This document shows, one piece after another, positions 20,281-27,204 of a stretch of DNA of 27,204 bases (the stretch's first letter is position 1; each line of letters starts with the position of its first letter). A model generated the notes under the pieces. That model searched no databases and was not told where the DNA came from. It saw only the letters and a program-made list of their open reading frames with translations. Source of the stretch: Conoideocrella luteorostrata (taxonomy: Eukaryota; Ascomycota; Sordariomycetes; Hypocreales; Clavicipitaceae); contig JASWJB010000448.1 of the NCBI GenBank assembly GCA_032433595.1, positions 1-27,204 of the forward strand. The letters run 5' to 3'. The translations under genes and the position numbers were made by a program.

Positions 20281-20451
20281 TGCACAAAGGAATAAAAATT
20301 ATTTCTTCTTGTATCCCTCCCTCCTGTGAATGGTAACGCGCGGCGGGGGTGTGTATGTGTTCTTGAGTGAGTGAGTCATGGATTCCTGTCCAACCATCTG
20401 CCTTGCGGCGCCAATGAAAGAGGCTAGCCGTTTCCGGCCTCTGACTGGCTA

Positions 20452-20479
20452 GAGGCTCAGGTATCGATACCAGAGCCTC
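20452..20479. repeat. 28-bp near-perfect palindrome
   Basis: GAGGCTC (20452-20458), A, GGTATCGATACC (20460-20471), A, GAGCCTC (20473-20479). All pairs are complementary except the single A/A pair. Upstream, AGAGGC and GGCCTCT (about 20420-20442) form a further small inverted repeat. Confidence 0.93.
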
Positions 20480-21700
20480 GTCTCTTATCGCTCCAGGCTG
20501 CCGTCCTAACCATGATATGTATTGATGCCGTGATATGAATTATGAGCGCAGCAAATTCACAAAAATCGAAGAGGGCTCAACTAGAGTCGTTCGCCTTTCA
20601 ATTCCGCAGCTTTTTATCCTTGTAAGACCATCATGTCGTTGTAAATTCAGCATTGAACAGCTCTCGGTCGGAGTGGAAAATTCTGCTGCAGCTGGGATGC
20701 ACAAGTAGAGCTACTTTCCACGCACACAACCGCCGCAAGGGGTCAGTGGCGAAAGTACTACACTAACAATTTTTCCATCTCAGGACCTCGAGAACGAGCC
20801 TCTTCTCGGGAATTTCGGGCTACTTACTGTCTTGAGCAGGCCGGCTATGCCCACCACGACAGGAGCCGGAAAAAGCAACAAAACATGGTCTATCCAAATG
20901 AGCGCCCAGCTTGGACCCCTATGTTTAATTTGTCGCATCACATCATATGTCTCCAAATTTGCAAGGTTCTTTATTTTATTTACAACACCGTCATAACTAT
21001 TTTTCGTGGGTGCAGAATACTTGTTTCTTCGCAGAGCTTTGATTCCATGCACAGGTTGGCTGCGCAACAAAACTTCTCATTAGACTGCATCGAACACATG
21101 GAGCGTATTCCGTACGTAGCCTAGTTCCTTGAAGCAATTGTTACATTGTACTCTTATTCCTGCTCGCTTGACGGAACTGAATCCGTGTATGACGCCTTTG
21201 TTCATTGCCCCCGTCCCTGTATTATATATATTTCTTTATAGCTATAATATGGTTTCTTCGTATTGTTTATGTTTTTTTATCCGCGGTTATGATAGGTTCA
21301 GCAAAGGAGGACTATACTACAATACACGCCGGCTATACCGCGCCGGAGAACATCGACTGACTTTATGATACGCACCGTCGTTCTCGTTATGTCGCGCGGT
21401 GTGAGTCAGGTCGTGAACAGGGTTTCAAGTCGCGGAATGCCGCTGATTCGTAATAAAGTTCGCGATTGACTTTGCAACCACATTGACGCCGAGTCTTGTA
21501 TTTTATATAAACGAAATTGCATCCATTCCTGCCTAGCGGCCAGCCATGCATCTACTTTGAACAAGTCCTTATATGAAGGCACATACATATGTGAGTGTGC
21601 GTACATGCGTGTAAATATAAGTGTGTGTATATACGTGTGCGTGCGGGGTGCTTAACAAGTAGCAAATATGGCAAATATGCCTATAGATGAAATACAGCCC

Positions 21701-23664
21701 TCATGTCATGTAGTATTTGGGTCCCTCTCCACCCTGAGGCACTTGCCAGTTAATATCCTGCTGAGGAGCTTTGATATCACACGTTTTGCAGTGGATGCAA
21801 CTATGCAGAGTCAGCCACCGTTTATTATTACAATCATTATGATAGACAAGAGTAGTTTTGACTCGACTTACTTCTGGGCGTTGATCTGAAACCTAACGCC
21901 GTGTGGTTTTGACTCATCTTCGACGTACTCATACACACCTGCCGGACAGAAGCGGTTCTCGAGGCCTTTGAATGGAGGATAGGCCTTTTCGGTATGCGCG
22001 TCCCAGTCCTTGACTTGCAGATGGACAGGTTGGTCTTCCTCGTGGTTCGTACCCGTTCGTGACACACTTGTTAATATATCAAAAGAGATCTTGCCGTCCG
22101 GCTTTGGGTACTCGATCTTTTGGAACTTGTCGGCGGATTGTGTAGCGGCATAGTCAGGGGTCTTGTGCTTAAAGGTCCAGGGGACGCGGCCTTTGAAAAT
22201 GAAAGCCTCAAGGGCAGAGTATAACACACCACCGATGGATCCTAGAGGCGTATGGAAAGAGGGCCGCATGTTGCGCACTTCCTTGAGTTCCTTCCAGATA
22301 GAGGACTTGCGGAGAGAGTCTTCATAGTCGTAGAGGAATACGGTGCCATCGTCGCTTCCGCTGAGCGCGTTCCAGGCTGCCTCGGCAGCGAGCATACCTG
22401 ACTTCATGGCATTGTGGGTTCCCTTGACTTTGGGGACGTTGATGAAGCCGGCAGAGTCGCCGATGAGAGCGCCACCGGGGAAAGCAACCTTTGGGATGGA
22501 CTGAAACCCGCCTTCGACAAGGGCACGAGCACCGTATGAGATGCACTTGCCACCTTCAAGGACGTTTTTGAATAGCGGGTGTTGCTTAAGCTTCTGGAAC
22601 TCTTGATATGGTGATAGCCACGGGTTTTGGTAATCGAGGGAGGTGACCAAGCCTACCGTCACCATGTTGTCGCCAAAGTGATACATAAAGGAGCCACCGT
22701 AGACATCCTTGGGCAGAGGGTAGCCCATGGTATGAACAGTCAGTCCTTTTTCAAACTTTTGAGGGTCAACTTCCCACACTTCCTTAATTCCCAAGCCATA
22801 TGTCTGGTGTTGGCTGTCCTTGCGGAGATCGAATTTGTTAATCACCTGCTTGGTTAAGCTGCCGTGGCAGCCTTCTCCAAACATTGTCACCCGCGCATGA
22901 AACTCCATACCTCGCTCAAATGTGTCCTTTGGTTTACCATCACGACCAATGCCCAAGTCATTAGTGGCGACACCCTTGACGGAGCCATCCGAGTCGTACA
23001 GAACCTCGGCAGCCGCAAAACCAGGATATACCTCAACACCAAGCTCCTCGGCTCGTTCGGCCAACCACTTGACGAACTGGTTCAAGCTGACAATATAATT
23101 GCCGTGGTTGTGCATTTGCGGCGGGGCGAGAACGGGGATAGAGCTGGTTTTGGTCAAAATTCGCATCTGATCCTTCGTGGCAGGAGTCGCGTGTTCGAAG
23201 CGGTTGGGATTGGATTCATCGAGCCAGTCGGGGATAAGCTCGTTGATGGACGAAGGCTGAATAACAGCGCCCGAGAGAATGTGCGCGCCCATATCGCCGG
23301 CCTTTTCGAGGACGAGAATCCTGAAGTCCTCGTTGCCAGCTTCGTTGGCTAGCTGCTTGAGACGTATGGCTGCACTCAACCCCGCCGGGCCACCGCCAAC
23401 AATGCAGACGTCAACCTCATCAGACTCGCGCTCAAGTGACGCCGGGTCGAAAGACTCGGCTCCGTCATTAGTTCTCACTTGCCTGCTGGTGCTAAATGCC
23501 CTCATGCCCGCCAATGGCCGAAGCATCACAGGCCGAGTTGACCTCATGCGAGCAGTCCTTGACATGCAGAGAATCCCGGGGACAGCCCTCTTCTTGGGCG
23601 CCCATTGTGCAATTGGTTGCGCGCTGCGCCGGACGCATCTTGACATTGGCGCGGTAGCGGACAT
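21701..23664 (-). CDS. CIR2: Electron transfer flavoprotein-ubiquinone oxidoreductase, mitochondrial
   Basis: Two exons, 21872-23664 and 21701-21800, with a 71-nt intron (21801-21871, GTAAGT..TAG), giving 630 residues. Residues 1-62 are Arg/Ser-rich without acidic residues and end RAFSTSRQ, a typical mitochondrial presequence. The FAD motif is [17 protein letters not shown] (86-102). The C-terminal domain carries the [4Fe-4S] cluster: Cys573 in [11 protein letters not shown] lies in exon 1, while Cys599, Cys602 and Cys605 ([11 protein letters not shown]) come from exon 2, so the splice is required. The protein ends with the family's [18 protein letters not shown] tail. The enzyme sits on the inner mitochondrial membrane and passes electrons from ETF (fatty-acid and amino-acid dehydrogenases) to ubiquinone. 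Length and motifs are complete. Confidence 0.96.
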
Positions 23665-24616
23665 GGCTGCTGGTGAGGTGCTGGTTAAGGCACCTTGAAC
23701 CTCCGACTCTTGATATGTGTGTAGGTTATGGATGGAAGGCGAAACCCGCCATTGTCTCGGTCAACGAGGACAGACGGAAGCAGCGCTCGCGGTAACTAAT
23801 GACTTTTTGCTAATATCTGATTGGCGCTCGGCAAAGGTGTGAGCCGCCACCTTAACCGACTCAAACCGGCGATCCACTTGCACGATGTGAAAGATGCCGG
23901 CTTACGGAGTACAGGACATGACAGTATGGATAGCAGCGGGTTTCTGTTCGGGTAATCCAATGGTAATGACTATGTCCGGCTCTTGGCAGCGACTGTTGTT
24001 GGATTTTAGTGCTGTCCTTTTTTTTTCGCGCTCGAACCCTTTGTTTGAACGATAGTTCTGTTTTCTTCAAAAGCGCTATCTTGGTTCGTTGACCTCCAGC
24101 TTCTAGGGTAGGATGAAGTAGTCTTGAATTCGGTTGGCAACATACTCTGGTGGCTATTAGAAATGAATTTGGTTGTCTTTTTGAGCAAACTGGGGGTGTT
24201 TTGCAGTTGTGTTTATAGTTGAGGGTATATGGTACGGTATTTGCGTCCAAGTTTGACCAACATCGCGGTGATGTAGCGCTGCCTAGCCATGTAATGCCCA
24301 CCCTCTCATACACTATTGGGTACTCGTCGCTACCAAATCATAACTCATTACATTCTAAGTTGATTCTCGACACTAATGGTATTGATAACATGCAAATACG
24401 TCCATTGACATTAACAAAGTGGTCTTGTAGTCATTCCCCGCATTTCAAGGCTCTGAGTGTTTGGAGTCGGCCACTACGAACCCGTTTCGGCTCAAGCAAC
24501 CTGACCATCCCACAACCTGGCGCCTTTGACCAAAAAGAACTTTGAAAGAGCCATGCTCGAGGGGCAGCTCAAATCACTTTTCGAGAATGAATTTGATGCC
24601 ATCATGGCGTATTGCT
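23665..24616. other. Intergenic, ETF-QO promoter
   Basis: About 950 bases with no recognisable gene. There is one TACGGAGTA copy (23903-23911) and T-rich tracts near 24018. ORFs 23861-24313 (-) and 24219-24545 (+) show no domain. Confidence 0.5.
23820..23824 (-). promoter_or_regulatory. Possible CCAAT box of the ETF-QO gene
   Basis: The minus strand reads CCAATCAG (complement of CTGATTGG), about 155 nt upstream of the ATG. CCAAT followed by CA/AG is the HAP-complex consensus, and HAP control is common for respiratory genes. The match is short, so it is a suggestion only. Confidence 0.35.
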
Positions 24617-25015
24617 TGCGAATATATTGAGGACGTGGAGGACATAGCTTGCTACGAGGCTGGAGGCTATCACCCTTTCGATATCGGAGACTGTTTCCAT
24701 GACCGGTATCGTGTAGTGCACAAGCCAGGTCACAGAGCATGTTCCACGATATGGCTGGCGCGAGATCTGCAACGAATGAAATATGTCACCCTCAAGATAG
24801 GTATGGCTGACTGGGGGACCGATGAAGGAGACACCCTCTCTTGACTCCAGGATCGCACTTCAAAATCCCCTAACCCTTTCATCCCTTCGCTTTTTGAACG
24901 TTTCAATCTTGGAAGGACCCATTGGAAAACACCAATGCCTGGTTATGGAAGCTGCGAGGTGCAGCTGGCCAGCCTCCAAAGCAGCATCTTGAGCCCGTCT
25001 TTTCCCCGTTCCAGA
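24617..25015 (+). pseudogene. SRPK-like protein kinase relic (N-lobe)
   Basis: The translation from 24617 (CEYIEDVEDIACYEAGGYHP, then FDIGDCFHDRYRVVHKPG and STIWLARDLQRMKYVTLKIG) matches the start of the SRPK-like kinases common in filamentous ascomycetes. The frame is then broken by TGA at 24842-24844. Beyond it the same frame still reads kinase-like sequence (PFIPSLFERFNL). One extra base before 24915 shifts it (GPIGKHQCLVMEAARC), and a second shift occurs before about 24982 (QHLEPVFSPFQIA). The glycine-rich loop is also damaged (HKPGHRACST, with Arg at the usual second Gly), although the beta-3 lysine in TLKI remains. No catalytic loop or C-lobe was found. I read this as a decayed gene fragment. 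A 50-nt intron from 24801 to 24850 could remove the stop, but it would delete conserved-looking sequence and not repair the later shifts. Confidence 0.68.
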
Positions 25016-25908
25016 TTGCTCCGGCGGATAGAGTTTTCTATCTATACTGGTGTAGTACCTCTCAGCGCGCGCCCCCCCGTGCGATGTGCTTGAAGGCTGT
25101 TGCAGCTATATACTCGTCAATAAACCCCAGTTGACATGATATATAGCTTGAAAAAGCTTTTGGAGATAGAAGGCTCGCAGGACAGGATCTCGTTGCTTTT
25201 GTTGTTGCACGTCGGGTTCTCCTCCAGTGGCGTCCGTCCAGCTTGTAGCCAAGCTCGACTTACACTAGTTGGAGATGCAAACACACCAAATCTCTTCCTG
25301 CCTCTGTATATGCAAAGAATAGAGACGCTTGGCACCAACGGGTTCCTAGCAGGTGGGATTCAGCGCCACACCAGGTTCCAACAACCACTACGAACCACTG
25401 CGAACCACTGCAAGTAGCTAAACCAACAACCACTCCGTACAGACTCGCGCTACCCCGCATTCTCCCGGCTGGACTCTCGGGCCTTTTCCCCACCAACACT
25501 GTGACCCTGGGTGAATGATCGACAGCTCATGTGGTGTGATCTCAACAACAATGCACCGACCGGCCTGACGTAGGGAAGAGCGGGATGGGCACGCGGGCGC
25601 TCTCATGGCCCGGCCCTGAAGTGAGTCTGATTTTAGGTCAAAAGGAAGGGCAGAGTACCTTCCATCTGGGGAATGCAGACCCAAGAGACCGATCGGCAGG
25701 GCCTTTGACCAGTTTTCATCTCTCCCTTCTTAAAGTCTCACAAATCGACAAGTGCCGCGGACCATCGATTTGGCAGGGGCCGAAACAAGATTCTTATTTT
25801 GACGATTTGCGTTAATCATAAGATTCGACCGCGTCAAGCAAGGCATTGATTGACTGACTGACTGACTGACCGACAGGACGCCTCCATCGGCCCGCCGCCC
25901 CCAAAACC
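25016..25908. other. Intergenic, promoter of the GH125 gene
   Basis: About 890 bases without a recognisable gene. Sequence just after the kinase relic may be its unrecognisable continuation. A CGAACCACTG direct repeat lies at about 25391-25410, a near-copy of the TACGGAGTA motif at 25431-25439, and a TGAC microsatellite at 25851-25870. Confidence 0.5.
25851..25870. repeat. (TGAC)5 microsatellite before GH125
   Basis: Five exact TGAC units end 38 nt upstream of the GH125 ATG, probably within the 5' UTR or core promoter. Confidence 0.95.
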
Positions 25909-27204
25909 ATGAAGTGGGTTCAGCTGCTCGCCCTTGCCGGCGTGGCGGCGGCGGCATCAGTGCCGAGCGATTGCCCCGAGTATGAAAAGTATGCCCGTGA
26001 TAAGCATGCGCCGTATTCTGGTGGAAGATTCAAGTATCCCTTCCAGAGGCCAGAGGCGAGATGTCGATCTTTTGTGGTTCCCGAGGTGGAAGACACAATC
26101 AAGAAGGTCGAGAAGATGGTGGAGGACCCTGACTTGTACAGACTGTTTGTGAATACCTGGCCAAACACCGTGGACACGACTGTGCTGTGGCAGGGAAAGG
26201 CGCTGGACAATGCTGATGAAGAGGTACAAAATGCCACATTTCCAGAGCCAAAACGTCGTCGTGATGTGGCTGATCGCTGATGCTTTGTGTAGCTTGCCTT
26301 TGTCATTACCGGCGACATTCGCGCCATGTGGTTGCGCGACAGCGCCAACCAGCTCCAGTCGTACAAGCCAATTCTCAACATAACTTCGCACAACACCACC
26401 AACAACATTGCCAGTTTGTATCGCGGCACAATCAACCTCCAGGGTCGCTACATCGCCAAGTTCCCATACTGCAATGCTTTCCAGCCACCCCCGGACTCCA
26501 AGCTGCCGCCAAACAACCATAAGCGCAGTCTGCTCGCCAAGCGCGGCGACACCGTCGACCCTCCTTACGATCCCAACGCCGTCTGGGAGTGCAAGTACGA
26601 GTTGGATTCTATTTCAGCATTTCTACAACTTTCATGGGACTACTACGACGTGACCAAGGATGCCGAGTTCTTCGGTAAATACGGCTGGCCAACTGCCATC
26701 AAGGCTATTCTCCAGCTTGCGAATGACATGATGCAGGGCACATACGCCGAAGACGGGCACGTCAACCAGTCGCCGTACACTTGGCTCCGCGATTCAAACA
26801 GCGCCACCGAGACCGTCTCCAACGGAGGCTCTGGGAATCCTGTCGTAGGCAACATCGGCCTTGTGCGTAGCTTCTTCCGACCGTCGGACGATTCCACCAT
26901 CTACCAGTACTTTATTCCTGCGAACATGATGTTTTCGCGCTATCTCAAGGCCTGCGCGGAAATCATGCAGACCATTGACAAGGATACCGCCTCACAGATG
27001 ACGAAGATCGCCCAAGGCATTGAAAAGGCTATTGAGCAGTATGCTATTGTCAAGCACCCCAAGTTTGGCGACATTTACGCCTTTGAAGTCGATGGATTTG
27101 GCTCTCACAACTTCATGGTCAGAACTTCGCTTTCCCCTTTTGTACATCTGAGTTCAGCCTTGTTACTTACTCACTTCTTTATAAAAAAAAAACAAAAAAA
27201 AAAC
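25909..27204 (+). CDS. mug157: Secreted GH125 exo-alpha-1,6-mannosidase (Mug157-like), 3' cut by window end
   Basis: Exon 1 is 25909-26223 (105 codons) and exon 2 is 26293-27117 (275 codons). The intron between them is 26224-26292 (GTACAA..TAG), and another starts at 27118 (GTCAGA) and runs to the window end. Residues 1-17 (MKWVQLLALAGVAAAAS) are a signal peptide. Family blocks follow: FVNTWPNTVDTTV, then across the splice FVITGDIRAMWLRDSANQL, WECKYELDS, SWDYYDVTKD, YTWLRDSNSATET and FFRPSDD, ending in VDGFGSHNFM. These are typical of GH125 (formerly DUF1237), exo-acting mannosidases that release alpha-1,6-linked mannose from N-glycan or cell-wall mannan. The fungal members are often named after S. 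pombe mug157. Secretion or residence in the secretory pathway is inferred from the signal peptide. The C-terminal part lies outside the window. Confidence 0.93.
27188..27204. repeat. A-rich run at window end
   Basis: Two A runs separated by single C bases end the window inside the second GH125 intron. A homopolymer at the edge is a likely assembly break. Confidence 0.85.

Larger units (their letters stand above)
17510..21700. other. 4.2-kb gene-free region between TBP and ETF-QO
   Basis: No gene is recognised on either strand. The left part is the TBP promoter and leader; the right end (from about 21100, AT-rich, with GT-rich microsatellite-like sequence at 21585-21650) is the ETF-QO 3' flank. 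The longest ORFs, 19007-19642 (+) and 18968-19534 (-), overlap each other and show no domain. Within it are TACGGAGTA copies at 18901, 19388 and 20025 with near-copies at 19234 and 19625, a CGCGACACGC tandem at 20221-20250, and a near-perfect palindrome at 20452-20479. A noncoding RNA gene or an intron-rich lineage-specific gene cannot be excluded. Confidence 0.5.

Noticed and set aside
1..27204. Secondary-metabolite cluster around the PhyH-family gene
   Set aside because: No synthase, P450, transporter or cluster regulator is present; the neighbours are housekeeping genes.
1..27204. CRISPR array, rRNA, tRNA or intact transposase
   Set aside because: No regularly spaced repeats, no rRNA-like sequence, no cloverleaf and no transposase or reverse-transcriptase motifs were seen; the genome is eukaryotic.

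Overview
The window looks like nuclear DNA of a filamentous ascomycete, most likely a Sordariomycete near the Hypocreales. The signs are compact genes with short introns (54-97 nt, GT..AG, CTAAC/CTGAT-like branch sites), long AT-richer intergenic stretches, and a set of typical Pezizomycotina housekeeping proteins. The order is inferred from protein character only; no search was run. The sequence begins in a CAA microsatellite and ends in an A-rich run, so it may be a whole contig broken at simple repeats.

Layout. Eight intact genes lie on the minus strand, from left to right: a phytanoyl-CoA dioxygenase-family enzyme (357-1235), an EFM7-type eEF1A methyltransferase (2220-3152), an RS-rich SCI1/HEL117-like nuclear protein (4815-5906), a copper-fist transcription factor (6673-8350, two exons), a U2 snRNP-associated SURP protein (11384-13783), a peroxisomal FAD amine/amino-acid oxidase ending in SKL (14098-15519), the TATA-binding protein (16568-17509, four exons) and mitochondrial ETF-ubiquinone oxidoreductase (21701-23664, two exons). 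On the plus strand there is a decayed SRPK-like kinase relic (24617-25015) and the 5' part of a secreted GH125 alpha-1,6-mannosidase (25909 onward, cut by the window end). The exon structures of the copper factor, TBP, ETF-QO and GH125 were resolved by reading splice sites against conserved family residues.

The genes do not form a pathway or a biosynthetic cluster. They are unrelated housekeeping functions: transcription (TBP, copper regulator), splicing (U2SURP, possibly the SCI1-like protein), translation-factor methylation, mitochondrial and peroxisomal oxidation, and mannan trimming. There are large gene-free stretches, notably 8351-11383 and 17510-21700.

The most unusual signals are in the intergenic DNA. 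A 9-mer, TACGGAGTA or its complement, occurs 11 times by eye count and never inside a called gene; about 0.2 copies would be expected by chance. There is a perfect 26-bp palindrome at 16127-16152, a nearly perfect 28-bp palindrome at 20452-20479, and an 11+6-bp inverted repeat spanning 13919-14030. I see no CRISPR array, tRNA, rRNA or intact transposon.
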